DNA of 64,000 nucleotides from DAHUZL01 sp035533215 (GTDB lineage Bacteria; Chloroflexota; Dormibacteria; Aeolococcales; Bog-877). The notes under the pieces were generated by a model. The model was not told the origin of the DNA. It did no database searches and worked only from the letters and a program-made list of their open reading frames with translations. Position numbers and translations under genes: made by a program. The stretch spans positions 1 to 64,000 of the forward strand of contig DATLUG010000039.1 of assembly GCA_035533215.1 (NCBI GenBank), written 5' to 3'. Numbering within the stretch: the first letter of the stretch is position 1; every line of letters starts with the position of its first letter. Positions 8,156 through 15,921 of the stretch are shown piece after piece.

Positions 8156-8308
8156 AAATTTTTCGATCTGCTTGAGGGTCGGCACCTTGGCGCCTTCCTT
8201 CCATGCGTCCAGGTCCGGGAAACTGGACCTGAGGTCTTCCGCCGACACCCGGGAGCGCACCTCTGCCCATCTGAGCAGTGGTCCACGAATCGCTACCCGC
8301 ACGGTCAT
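8156..8308 (-). pseudogene. N-terminal stump of an XRE/ImmA-IrrE-like protein cut by ISL3
   Basis: 51 codons from ATG 8308 up to the ISL3 boundary. The sequence matches the N-terminal helix-turn-helix segment typical of COG2856 proteins (ImmA/IrrE metallopeptidases with XRE head): PLLRWAEVRSRVSAEDLR, then LDAWKEGAKVPTLKQIEKF. The zinc-peptidase part (HExxH) is absent here and is not found on the other side of ISL3, so it was deleted. The stump lies 19 bases downstream of the integrase gene in the same direction, an arrangement common in integrative elements. Identification rests on the motif pattern only. Confidence 0.6.
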
Positions 8309-8327
8309 CGTTGGTGTCTCCCCACGG

Positions 8328-9272
8328 TCACCGCTCCGAGGTGAGCATCTTCATGACCGCGTCGTAGCCGTCCACGGCATTGAGGTGGGCGTACACCTGT
8401 TCTATCATACGCAACCCGCTGTGGCCCAGAAGCTGGGCGAGCTGGACCGGATTCATGCCCCGGCGCAGCGCTTCAGTGGCGAACGAGTGGCGCAGCAGGT
8501 GGGGATGGACCCGCCGGGTGATCCCGGCGCGGTCGGCGTCTGACCGGAGGAGCTGGAGGATTCCGCTCCGGGTCAGCGGCGCGTACTCACCCTGCGGGTT
8601 TCTGCGGGAGGCAACGAACAGGTGGTTGCTGTGGGACTCTGGCCGGGCGCGGCGGTACCGGTCTATGCTCCGCACCAAAGAGGGTGAGAGGGGGACCAGG
8701 CGCTCCTTGGAGCCCTTGCCCTTGACCTTGAGAAAGGCACGGCGGTCCTGGGCGGTGATGATGTCCTCCATCTCCAGGCCGCACAGCTCGCCGACCCGGA
8801 TGCCGGTGTCGGCCAGCAGCCGGATGATCAGCTTGTCGCGCTCGGTCGGGGCGGCCGTCTCCAGCCGGTATATCTCCTCGCGGCTCAGCACCTCGACCAC
8901 CCGCCGGGGCAGCCGCGGGAGCTGGGGCTTGCCGGACACCTCCTCGCCCTCGACCCGGCACCAGGCCAGGAACTGCCGGACTGAGCGGACGTAGTGGTGG
9001 ACGGTGAAGCGCGACAGCGGCTTGCCGTGCGTGCCCGGCTCGGTCAGCAGGTCGCCGGTGAAGCGGTCGAGGGCGCGCTGGTCGAGCTGAGCGGTGGTGG
9101 TGACGTTGGCTCCGGCGCACCAGGGCAGGAATACGTCGACCAGGCTGTAGCGGTAGGCCTGGTTGATGGTGGAGAGGGCCAGGCCGCGGGCTCGGCAGGA
9201 GGCCAGGTAGTCCTCGACCAGCACTTCCAGGGAGGAGCTGGCAGGCGGCGAGACGACCGAACCCGTGGCCAT
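8328..9272 (-). CDS. Tyrosine recombinase / integrase (XerC/D-like)
   Basis: 314-residue site-specific recombinase. The N-terminal SAM-like core-binding domain covers about residues 12-115. The catalytic domain carries R159 (TGIRVGEL), a Lys near 184-186 (KGKGSKER), H258 and R261 (HPHLLRHS), H284 (LLGHSG) and the nucleophile Y294 (EQVYAHL), so all catalytic residues are present. The gene lies 184 bases from the 3' end of tRNA-Gly(TCC), with repeated AGCGCT-centred motifs between them. That is typical of an element integrated in a tRNA gene. A chromosomal XerD-like role is possible, but the location favours a mobile-element integrase. Confidence 0.88.
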   Translation of the reverse strand: MATGSVVSPPASSSLEVLVEDYLASCRARGLALSTINQAYRYSLVDVFLPWCAGANVTTTAQLDQRALDRFTGDLLTEPGTHGKPLSRFTVHHYVRSVRQFLAWCRVEGEEVSGKPQLPRLPRRVVEVLSREEIYRLETAAPTERDKLIIRLLADTGIRVGELCGLEMEDIITAQDRRAFLKVKGKGSKERLVPLSPSLVRSIDRYRRARPESHSNHLFVASRRNPQGEYAPLTRSGILQLLRSDADRAGITRRVHPHLLRHSFATEALRRGMNPVQLAQLLGHSGLRMIEQVYAHLNAVDGYDAVMKMLTSER

Positions 9273-9323
9273 GGCGGGTCCCTTTTTATGGGGTCGGTAT
9301 CGCGATAGCCTGATTATCGCTCG

Positions 9324-9401
9324 TTACAGCGCTTTTGTGTAAATCCGCGCTGTTTAGCAGCGCTAGCCCAACACATCTCCACCCCGCTTTACAGCGCTAA
9401 A
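9324..9401. repeat. Cluster of four ACAGCGCT-type motifs between integrase and tRNA
   Basis: Within 78 bases the motif occurs as TTACAGCGCTTTT (9324-9336), inverted as GCGCTGTTTA (9347-9356), TTTAGCAGCGCTAGC (9353-9367) and TTTACAGCGCTAAA (9388-9401). The stretch is AT-richer than its surroundings and includes the integrase promoter region. Direct and inverted copies suggest binding sites for a recombinase, excisionase or repressor. Function is inferred from position. Confidence 0.55.
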
Positions 9402-9455
9402 CTGCGAGCTTTAGCTTGTCCTTAGGCGCTCTTATTGAACTCGAAGATAGGCATT

Positions 9456-9531
9456 TGGAGCGGGAGACGAGACTCGAACTCGCGACATCCAGCTTGGAAG
9501 GCTAGCGCTCTACCAACTGAGCTACTCCCGC
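9456..9531 (-). tRNA. tRNA-Gly (anticodon TCC)
   Basis: Cloverleaf readable on the minus strand from 9531: the acceptor stem GCGGGAG pairs with CTCCCGC, and TAGCTCAGTTGGTAGAGC forms the D arm. The anticodon loop CTTCCAA gives TCC, and GTTCGAGTC forms the T arm. The discriminator is T, as expected for tRNA-Gly, and CCA is encoded. Its 3' end faces the integrase, making it the probable attachment site. Confidence 0.95.
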
Positions 9532-9650
9532 GACCGCCTCATGAGGATAGCGTCAGGGAGCGGGGTCGGACCGCTGCAAGCCCCGGCACCCCCGCCGGAG
9601 CGGTGCCCAGCCGATCTCTACGGATCCCAGGGACCGGACCCGACCGTTGT

Positions 9651-9656
9651 TAGACT
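9651..9656 (+). promoter_or_regulatory. -10 element of the nuoABCD operon, near-leaderless
   Basis: TAGACT ends nine bases before the nuoA ATG at 9666. Transcription would start about four bases upstream of the start codon, leaving no room for a ribosome-binding site. No convincing -35 is seen. Confidence 0.45.
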
Positions 9657-9665
9657 GGGTCGACG

Positions 9666-10025
9666 ATGCTCGGAGACTACCTGCCCCTGATCATCTTCCT
9701 GGCCCTCGCGGTCCTCGTCGGGGGCGCCGTGTCGGGCCTCTTCAACCTCCTCGGCCCGCGCAAGCCGAGCAAGGCCAAGGGGCTGCCCTACGAGTGCGGG
9801 ATCGTGCCGGCGGAGGCCGCCCGGAGGCGGTTCTCGGTCACCTTCTATCTCACCGCCATGCTCTTCATCATCTTCGACGTGGAGGCGGTCTTCCTCTACC
9901 CCTGGGCGGTGGACCTCGGGCGGACCCTCCACGTCTTCGGGCTGATCGAGATGCTGGTGTTCGTGGCCCTCCTGGGGGTGGCGCTCCTCTTCGTGTGGCG
10001 AAAGGGCGCCCTGGAATGGGACTGA
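9666..10025 (+). CDS. nuoA: NADH-quinone oxidoreductase subunit A
   Basis: 119-residue membrane subunit of complex I, forming part of the quinone-site region at the joint between the peripheral and membrane arms. Three transmembrane helices are visible (residues about 6-28, 60-82 and 90-112). The conserved loop PYECGIVPAEAARRRFSVTFYLTA carries the functionally important Cys-Gly, followed by MLFIIFDVEAVFLYPWAV, diagnostic for NuoA. It is first of nuoABCD and overlaps nuoB by ten bases. No ribosome-binding site precedes it, consistent with the near-leaderless promoter. Confidence 0.96.
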   Translation: MLGDYLPLIIFLALAVLVGGAVSGLFNLLGPRKPSKAKGLPYECGIVPAEAARRRFSVTFYLTAMLFIIFDVEAVFLYPWAVDLGRTLHVFGLIEMLVFVALLGVALLFVWRKGALEWD

Positions 10026-10660
10026 CGCGTGGAGATGGACCGGCCGACCTCTCCCTGAGGGCCCCGGCGATCTCCGGCGGGGCGGCGGGCGCGGCCGCCC
10101 TCCCGCTGCCCGCGGCGCGAACCGCGCTGCTCCGGGCCCAGGCCCCGGCGATCCCAGGGGTCCTGCCCCGGGAGAGCGAGGCGGTCGATGCCGCGGCGCG
10201 GGCCGGGGTGCTCACCACCACCATCGGCAAGGTGGTGGCGTGGGGTCGCTACTCCTCCCTCTGGCCGTCCCTCTTCGGCCTCGCCTGCTGCGCCATCGAA
10301 ATGATGGGCGCCAGCAACTCCCGCTTCGACCTGGCCCGCTTCGGGGCCGAGGTCTTCCGCTCCTCCCCCCGCCAGAGCGACATGATGATCGTGGCGGGTC
10401 GGGTCTCCCAGAAGATGGCGCCGGTGCTGCGCCAGATCTACGACCAGATGCCGGAGCCGAAGTGGGTGATCTCGATGGGGGCCTGCGCCTCCTGCGGCGG
10501 CATCTTCAACAACTACGCGATCGTCCAGGGGGTGGACAAGGTGGTCCCGGTCGACGTCTACATCCCCGGCTGCCCTCCACGACCCGAGGGGCTCCTGGAC
10601 GCCGTGATCAAGCTCCAGAAGAAGATCGCCGCGGAGCCGCCCACGAGCCTGTTCGGGTGA
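10016..10660 (+). CDS. nuoB: NADH-quinone oxidoreductase subunit B
   Basis: 214 residues. It carries cluster N2, the [4Fe-4S] centre that reduces quinone. The ligands are visible as the tandem C91-C92 (LACCAIEMM), C157 in GACASCGG and C186 in YIPGCPPRPE. About 60 N-terminal residues rich in Ala and Pro precede the conserved core (AWGRYSSLWP), longer than usual for NuoB. The start is ATG 10016, overlapping the nuoA end; a downstream in-frame start cannot be excluded. nuoC begins four bases after its stop. Confidence 0.95.
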   Translation: MGLTRGDGPADLSLRAPAISGGAAGAAALPLPAARTALLRAQAPAIPGVLPRESEAVDAAARAGVLTTTIGKVVAWGRYSSLWPSLFGLACCAIEMMGASNSRFDLARFGAEVFRSSPRQSDMMIVAGRVSQKMAPVLRQIYDQMPEPKWVISMGACASCGGIFNNYAIVQGVDKVVPVDVYIPGCPPRPEGLLDAVIKLQKKIAAEPPTSLFG

Positions 10661-10664
10661 TCGG

Positions 10665-11243
10665 ATGAGGCCGGTGCCGGCGACGGTCCGCCCAGCGGGT
10701 ACCACGGCCCTGGCTTGTCTGCGATCGGGGCTTCCGGACGCGGCTCGGGCGGTCTCCGAGGACCACGACCAGCTGACCATCGAGCTGGAGCCGACCCGAC
10801 TCATCGACGCCGTCCGGCTGCTGCGGGACGACCCCGTCGCCCGCTTCGAGATGCCGATCTTCATGACGTGCGTCGACTGGCCGGAGCGCGACCCGCGCTT
10901 CGACGTCGTCTATGTCCTCCGCTCCCTCACCGGCAACGACGTGGTGCGGCTGCTGGTCCGGGCCGACGCCGACGGCACCGTGCCCACGCTGTCGGGGCTG
11001 CTCCCGGGCATGGAGTGGCACGAGCGCGAGTGCTACGACCTCTTCGGACTCACCTTCGAGGGCCATCCCAACCTGCGCCGGATCCTCCTCCCCGACGACT
11101 GGGAGGGCCACCCCCTGCGCCGGGACTACGTCTCCTTCGGCGAGCCGGTCGCGTTCACCCACAACCTGGAATGGGCGCTCTCGCCCCAGGACCGGCCCGA
11201 GTACATGCCCGGGTCGGTCCGCGGCTCGGTCGAGCGCCCGTGA
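10665..11243 (+). CDS. nuoC: NADH-quinone oxidoreductase subunit C
   Basis: 192-residue peripheral-arm subunit, separate from NuoD rather than fused. The signature region reads ERECYDLFGLTFEGHPNLRR, followed by LLPDDWEGHPLRRDY, typical of the NuoC/30-kDa family. The first 45 residues are variable. It packs against NuoD and NuoI near the quinone site. The stop overlaps the GTG start of nuoD. Confidence 0.95.
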   Translation: MRPVPATVRPAGTTALACLRSGLPDAARAVSEDHDQLTIELEPTRLIDAVRLLRDDPVARFEMPIFMTCVDWPERDPRFDVVYVLRSLTGNDVVRLLVRADADGTVPTLSGLLPGMEWHERECYDLFGLTFEGHPNLRRILLPDDWEGHPLRRDYVSFGEPVAFTHNLEWALSPQDRPEYMPGSVRGSVERP

Positions 11244-12532
11244 GCGGGGCGGTCCTGCCGCCGCCGCCCGGCACCGGGATGCCGACGGGCGCCATCCCGC
11301 GCCAGGAGGGGGTGCCGCGGATACGTCCCGGCGGCCGCGGGGAGTTCCTGGAGAAGATCGAGCCCTCCGAGGAGCTGATGGAGCTGAACATGGGCCCCCA
11401 GCACCCCAGCACCCACGGGGTGCTGCGGCTGGTCCTGAGCCTGGACGGGGAGCGGGTCCGTGCCTGCGTCCCCGACATCGGCTACCTCCACACCGGCTTC
11501 GAGAAGAGCTTCGAGTCCCACACCTACCAGCAGTGCATCCCGCTCACCGACCGGATGGATTACCTCGCCCCCCCGATGAACAACCTCGGCTTCGCGCTGA
11601 CCGCCGAGAAGCTGCTCGGGATCGAGATTCCGCCCCGCGGCCAGTACATCCGGGTGATCGTGGCCGAGCTCTCCCGCATCGCCAGCCACCTGATCTGGCT
11701 CGGGACCCACGCCCTCGACCTCGGCGCCACCACCGTCTTCATGTACTGCTGGCGGGAGCGCGACCGCATCCTCGACATCCTGGAGTGGATCTCTGGGGTC
11801 CGGATGATGACCAGCTTCATCCGGGTGGGCGGCCTGATGGCCGACGTCCCGGCGGAGTTCGAGGCGATGGTGCGCGACTTCCTGCGAGACTTCCTGCTCA
11901 AGGTGGACGAGTACGAGGGGCTGCTCACCAGCAACCCGATCTGGCGCGACCGCACCATCGGGCTGGGGGTGATCGACGCCGCGTCCGCCCTCGCCTTCGG
12001 CTGCAGCGGAGCCACCCTGCGCGGGTCCGGCGTCCCCTACGACGTGCGCCGGGCCGCCCCCTACGGGGGCTACGAGCAGTTCGAGTTCGACGTCCCGGTG
12101 GGGGTCAACGGCGACGTCTACGACCGCTACCTCTGCCGTGTGCGCGAGATGCGGGAGTCGTGCCGCATCGTCCAGCAGGCCATCGACGGTCTCCCGGCGG
12201 GCCCGGTGAACAGCACCGACCGCCGGGTGGTGCCGCCGCCCCGGGAGGAGATCGACACCTCGATGGAGTCGCTGATCCTCCACTTCAAGCTCTGGACCGA
12301 GGGCTTCCGCCCGCCCCCTGGCAGCTGCTACCACGCCATCGAGAGCCCTCGCGGCGAGCTCGGCTTCTTCATGGTCAGCGACGGCGGCAACCGTCCCTAC
12401 CGCTGCAAGGTCCGCGCCCCCTCCTTCAGCAACCTCTCCGCCCTCTCACGCATGGTCGAGGGCTCCCTGGTCGCCGACGCGGTCGCCATCGTGGGCAGCA
12501 TCGACATCGTCCTCGGCGACGTCGACCGCTAG
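11240..12532 (+). CDS. nuoD: NADH-quinone oxidoreductase subunit D
   Basis: 430-residue 49-kDa-type subunit that forms the quinone-binding pocket with NuoB. Recognised by MGPQHPSTHGVLRLVLSLDG, YLHTGFEK with the functional His/Tyr region, and the C-terminal CYHAIESPRGELGFFMVSDG with RCKVRAPSFSNL. The start is GTG 11240 in a GTGA overlap with nuoC; ATG 11279 is an alternative that would shorten a variable tail by 13 residues. The last 87 bases are overlapped antisense by the opposing flippase gene, so the operon ends here. Confidence 0.95.
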   Translation: MSGAVLPPPPGTGMPTGAIPRQEGVPRIRPGGRGEFLEKIEPSEELMELNMGPQHPSTHGVLRLVLSLDGERVRACVPDIGYLHTGFEKSFESHTYQQCIPLTDRMDYLAPPMNNLGFALTAEKLLGIEIPPRGQYIRVIVAELSRIASHLIWLGTHALDLGATTVFMYCWRERDRILDILEWISGVRMMTSFIRVGGLMADVPAEFEAMVRDFLRDFLLKVDEYEGLLTSNPIWRDRTIGLGVIDAASALAFGCSGATLRGSGVPYDVRRAAPYGGYEQFEFDVPVGVNGDVYDRYLCRVREMRESCRIVQQAIDGLPAGPVNSTDRRVVPPPREEIDTSMESLILHFKLWTEGFRPPPGSCYHAIESPRGELGFFMVSDGGNRPYRCKVRAPSFSNLSALSRMVEGSLVADAVAIVGSIDIVLGDVDR

Positions 12533-13861
12533 CGCTGCCCCCCTCGGCGGGTGGAGGACCAGCCGTCCCACCAGGATCACCTCGGCCCCGGCCAGCAGCA
12601 GCAGCGCGGCGGCGATCCGGGGGACGAAGGCCGTCACCGTGGGTGGGGCGGTGAAGAGCCACACGAGCAGGAGGGGGAGGCCGATCGCGGGGCCGAGGGC
12701 GAAGCGGCGGGTGCCGACCCCGAGGGCGTAGTAGACGAGCAGGTTCACCAGGGTGAGACCGATCACCCCCAGGGTGAAGATGGTGAGCAGGGGGGCGTCG
12801 AAGATGTACGCGGGACCGAGGACCACCCGCAGGATGAGGTGGGCGGCGAGCGTGTACACGGCGAGGACGACGCCGTCCATCGCCAGCAGCACGATCCCGG
12901 TGCGCAGGACCAGGTCCCGGCGCAGGCGGGGGTCGGTGGCCGCGGCCACCCTCGGGTACATCACCGCGGTGAGGCTGCTGGTCCCGTAGAAGAGGATCTT
13001 GCCCATCACCGAGAGCCCGGCGTAGAGGCCCGCCTGGTGGGCGGTGAGCACGTGCTTGGCGGCGATCACGTCGAAGTTGTTGAAGAGCTGGGGGGTCGCC
13101 GCCCCGGCCACCAGCGCCAACCCGGTGAGCCAGCCCCCGCCCGACCGGGGGCGGGCCGCTGCCCCGCTGGTCGCCGCCGGTGCGGGCGGCCGCCGGCGGT
13201 GGCGGGGGTAGCCGGCGGCTGCGGCCATGCCGACCAGCGACCCGAGGGGGAGGCTGGCCGCCCCCAGGCCCAGCTGGAGCAGGAGCACCGCGGTCACCAC
13301 CAGGAGGCCCCCGTAGAGGAGGAAGTTGCGGGCCAGCCGGTTGAAGTCGTGGCACCCCTGGAGGTAGCCCCGCTGGGTCCCGCCCATGATCGCCAGCGGT
13401 CCCGCTGGGATCGTCACCAGCACCGTGACCGGGGTGTGGAGGTGGAGGACCACGGCGAAGATCGGGGCCAGGGGAACCATGACCAGCCCCAGCCAGAGCC
13501 CCTGGCGGAGGGCCCTGGCCCGGATCGCCGGCCACAGCTGCTCGGGGTCGGCCAGCCGGCCAGCCTGGAGGGCCACCCGCCGGGCGGTGTCGGCGGCAAC
13601 GATGAAGGAGGCGGTGTAGAGGAGGTTCAGGATCGCCAGGACCGCGGTGGCCTCGCCGTTGCCGCTCGGGGTGAGCCGGTGGGCGACGTAGGCCTGGGCG
13701 ACCAGCACCCCGGCTCCGGAGCCGCCGATCCCGACCAGGTAGTAGAGGTTGTGGCGCAGCGCCGGGACCCGCAGCAGGCGCCGCCAGCCCGGGGTCCCCG
13801 CGACGCTGGCGGCGGCCCGGCTGGGCCGGGCGTCCGGCGGGGGCGGCGGCTCGGCTGGCAC
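12446..13861 (-). CDS. Polysaccharide flippase-like membrane protein (MOP superfamily)
   Basis: 471-residue polytopic protein with 12 or more hydrophobic segments spread over the length and a short charged cytoplasmic loop (YPRHRRRPPAPAAT) near the middle. The pattern (NLYYLVGIGGSGAGVLVAQA near the N-terminus; AKHVLTAHQAGLYAGLSVMG and TAVMYPRVA after the centre) resembles Wzx/MurJ-like lipid-linked oligosaccharide flippases. The start is a GTG at 13861 with AGGA eight bases upstream; the frame stays open further up but runs into the nuoE promoter region. It points against the nuo genes and its last 29 codons lie antisense to the end of nuoD. The substrate is unknown. Confidence 0.72.
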   Translation of the reverse strand: MPAEPPPPPDARPSRAAASVAGTPGWRRLLRVPALRHNLYYLVGIGGSGAGVLVAQAYVAHRLTPSGNGEATAVLAILNLLYTASFIVAADTARRVALQAGRLADPEQLWPAIRARALRQGLWLGLVMVPLAPIFAVVLHLHTPVTVLVTIPAGPLAIMGGTQRGYLQGCHDFNRLARNFLLYGGLLVVTAVLLLQLGLGAASLPLGSLVGMAAAAGYPRHRRRPPAPAATSGAAARPRSGGGWLTGLALVAGAATPQLFNNFDVIAAKHVLTAHQAGLYAGLSVMGKILFYGTSSLTAVMYPRVAAATDPRLRRDLVLRTGIVLLAMDGVVLAVYTLAAHLILRVVLGPAYIFDAPLLTIFTLGVIGLTLVNLLVYYALGVGTRRFALGPAIGLPLLLVWLFTAPPTVTAFVPRIAAALLLLAGAEVILVGRLVLHPPRGAALAVDVAEDDVDAAHDGDRVGDQGALDHA

Positions 13862-13960
13862 GCCGTAATCCTGACGGGGCCGCCCCGGGGCGGGTCGGAC
13901 CCGCTCGCGAGGGCCCCGCGTCGAGGGGCCGGGGCGCCCGGTCGCCCCGGCTTGCCTTGG

Positions 13961-13966
13961 TAGAGT
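13961..13966 (+). promoter_or_regulatory. -10 element upstream of nuoE
   Basis: TAGAGT lies 10 bases before an ATG at 13977, the same spacing pattern as the nuoA promoter. It would drive the second nuo unit, separated from nuoABCD by the opposing flippase gene. Pattern-based only. Confidence 0.35.
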
Positions 13967-13976
13967 TGGGGGCGCG

Positions 13977-14078
13977 ATGAGGGTGCACGCGGCCGCGCGC
14001 TGGTGCGGCGAGCACGGCGCCGGGGCCCCGACGGGGGAGGACGGCGTCGGCCGTCGGGTCCCTGGGCACGATGGCTGA
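13977..14078 (+). CDS. Possible 33-residue leader ORF overlapping the nuoE start
   Basis: ATG 13977 opens a short frame (MRVHAAARWCGEHGAGAP...) that ends at TGA 14076-14078, overlapping the nuoE start at 14071 by eight bases. It sits directly behind the candidate nuoE promoter, so it could be a translated leader coupled to nuoE. No homology is recognised. It may equally be a chance frame in G+C-rich DNA. Confidence 0.25.
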   Translation: MRVHAAARWCGEHGAGAPTGEDGVGRRVPGHDG

Positions 14079-14619
14079 GGCCGCGGGCCCGCGTCCACCC
14101 GCGGCCGCGCTCCTGAGCCAGGCCACCCTGGACACCATCCGCACCGCCCGCCAGCGCTACCCGTCACCCCGTTCGGCCGCGCTCCCGGCCCTCTGGGCGG
14201 TCCAGGACCAGCTCGGCCACGTGCCCCCGGATGCGATGGCGGAGGTGGCGGCGGCGCTCGGGATCGGGGCCGCCGAGGTGGAGGCGGTCTCCACCTTCTA
14301 CGCGATGTACTTCCGGCGGCCGCTGGGCCGCCACTTCGTCCAGGTCTGCACCAACGTGTCCTGCGCCCTGCGCGGTGCGGACTCGGTGGTCCGCCACCTC
14401 GAGGGCCGCCTCGGCATCGCGGACGGCGGCACCTCGGCGGACGGGCTCGTCACCCTGGAGTCGACGGTGGAGTGCCTGGGGGCGTGCGGGGGGGCGCCGG
14501 CGCTGCAGGTCGACCGCTACTCGGTGGAGGACTGCACCCCGGACATCCTCGACGCGATCGTCCACCGGCTGCGGGCCGGCACGGCCACGGCCGCCCCCGG
14601 GCCGGGGGCCGGACCCTGA
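14071..14619 (+). CDS. nuoE: NADH-quinone oxidoreductase subunit E
   Basis: 182-residue 24-kDa-type subunit binding the off-pathway [2Fe-2S] cluster N1a. The four ligands appear as the pair in VCTNVSCALRG and the pair in CLGACGGAP, in the standard thioredoxin-fold order. N-terminal helices carry LPALWAVQDQLGHVPP and STFYAMYF. A Pro/Ala-rich C-terminal tail follows. It forms the NADH-input module with NuoF, whose start codon overlaps its stop. Confidence 0.95.
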   Translation: MAEAAGPRPPAAALLSQATLDTIRTARQRYPSPRSAALPALWAVQDQLGHVPPDAMAEVAAALGIGAAEVEAVSTFYAMYFRRPLGRHFVQVCTNVSCALRGADSVVRHLEGRLGIADGGTSADGLVTLESTVECLGACGGAPALQVDRYSVEDCTPDILDAIVHRLRAGTATAAPGPGAGP

Positions 14620-15908
14620 TGGCGGCGCGGGAGCTGCGGGCCCTCACCCGCTACCGGGGCGAGCCGGCGGTGACGACGCTCGCCGGCTACCGCCGGGTGG
14701 GCGGCTACCAGCACCTGCGCAAGGCCCTGGCGATGGGCCCGGAGGCGATCACCGCGGAGGTGAAGGCGTCGGGGCTCCGGGGGCGGGGAGGGGCGGCGTT
14801 CCCCACCGCCTCCAAGTGGGGCTTCCTCCCCGTGGGGGTCTTCCCCCGCTACCTGTGCGTCAACGCGGACGAGTCCGAGCCCGGCTGCTTCAAGGACCGG
14901 GTCCTGATGGAGGAGCTCCCGCACCAGCTCCTGGAGGGCACCCTCATCGCCGCTTTCGCCATCCAGGCCTCCCACGCGTTCATCTACGTTCGCGGCGAGT
15001 ACCGCGCCCAGCGCGAGCTGCTGGAGCGCTGCGTGGCGGAGGCCTATGCGAACGGCCTGGCGGGCGGCGATGTCTGCGGCAGCGGCTGGGGCTGCGAGCT
15101 GATCGTGCACGGTGGGGCCGGCGCCTACATCTGCGGCGAGGAGACGGCCCTGCTCGACTCCCTGGAGGGGCTGCGCGGGCAGCCGCGTCTGCGTCCCCCC
15201 TTCCCCGCCGTCCGCGGCCTCTACGGCCAGCCGACCGTGGTCAACAACGTCGAGACCCTCGCCAACCTCCCCTACATCGTGGAGCGGGGGGGCGCCGCCT
15301 ACGCCGCGCTCGGCACCGAGGCCAGCCCCGGCACCCGCCTCTTCTGCGTCAGCGGGCACGTGGGGCGTCCCGGCACCTTCGAGGTGCCGATGGGCACCAC
15401 CAGCTTCCGCGATCTCCTCGAGCTGGCCGGCGGCGTCCGCGCCGGGCACCAGCTCAAGGCGATGCAGCCCGGGGGCGGCTCGATGCAGGTGCTGGGTCCG
15501 CAGCACCTGGACCTTCCCCTGGACTTCAAGGCGGTGGCCGACGCCGGCTCCTCGCTGGGGGCGGGGGCGCTGGTGGTGATGGACGAGACCACCTGCCTGG
15601 TCGAGGTCTCGATGCGGCTGGTCGACTTCTACCAGCACGAATCCTGCGGCAAGTGCGTCCCCTGCCGGGAGGGGACCTACTTCGAGAGCCAGCTGATGCA
15701 CCGGCTCGAGGCCGGGCTGGCCTCCGCCGACGAGCTCCGCACCCTGGCCGACATCTGCGCCCACATGGACGGGCGCTGCTTCTGCCCCCTCGGTGACACC
15801 GCCACCTGGTTCGTGATGTCCGCCTACCGGATGTTCCCCGACGAGTTCCAGGCCCACTGCGGGGCCGGCCGGTGCCCGGTGCGAGCCGGCGCGGAGGCGG
15901 CGGCCTGA
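14619..15908 (+). CDS. nuoF: NADH-quinone oxidoreductase subunit F
   Basis: 429-residue NADH-binding subunit of complex I. The FMN/NADH site shows GLRGRGGAAFPTASKW (residues about 52-67), NADESEPGCFKDR, and GAGAYICGEETALLDSLEG near residue 167. The [4Fe-4S] cluster N3 uses the three cysteines of ESCGKCVPCREGT near 341, plus a later Cys. Length is normal. It starts in an overlap with the nuoE stop; nuoG follows 13 bases later. Confidence 0.96.
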   Translation: MAARELRALTRYRGEPAVTTLAGYRRVGGYQHLRKALAMGPEAITAEVKASGLRGRGGAAFPTASKWGFLPVGVFPRYLCVNADESEPGCFKDRVLMEELPHQLLEGTLIAAFAIQASHAFIYVRGEYRAQRELLERCVAEAYANGLAGGDVCGSGWGCELIVHGGAGAYICGEETALLDSLEGLRGQPRLRPPFPAVRGLYGQPTVVNNVETLANLPYIVERGGAAYAALGTEASPGTRLFCVSGHVGRPGTFEVPMGTTSFRDLLELAGGVRAGHQLKAMQPGGGSMQVLGPQHLDLPLDFKAVADAGSSLGAGALVVMDETTCLVEVSMRLVDFYQHESCGKCVPCREGTYFESQLMHRLEAGLASADELRTLADICAHMDGRCFCPLGDTATWFVMSAYRMFPDEFQAHCGAGRCPVRAGAEAAA

Positions 15909-15921
15909 TGGGGGAGGGGGG

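Noticed and set aside
13862..14167. Longer N-terminus for the flippase-like gene
   Set aside because: The open frame would run through the nuoE promoter and start; the extra residues are Pro/Arg-rich and non-membrane, whereas GTG 13861 has a ribosome-binding site.
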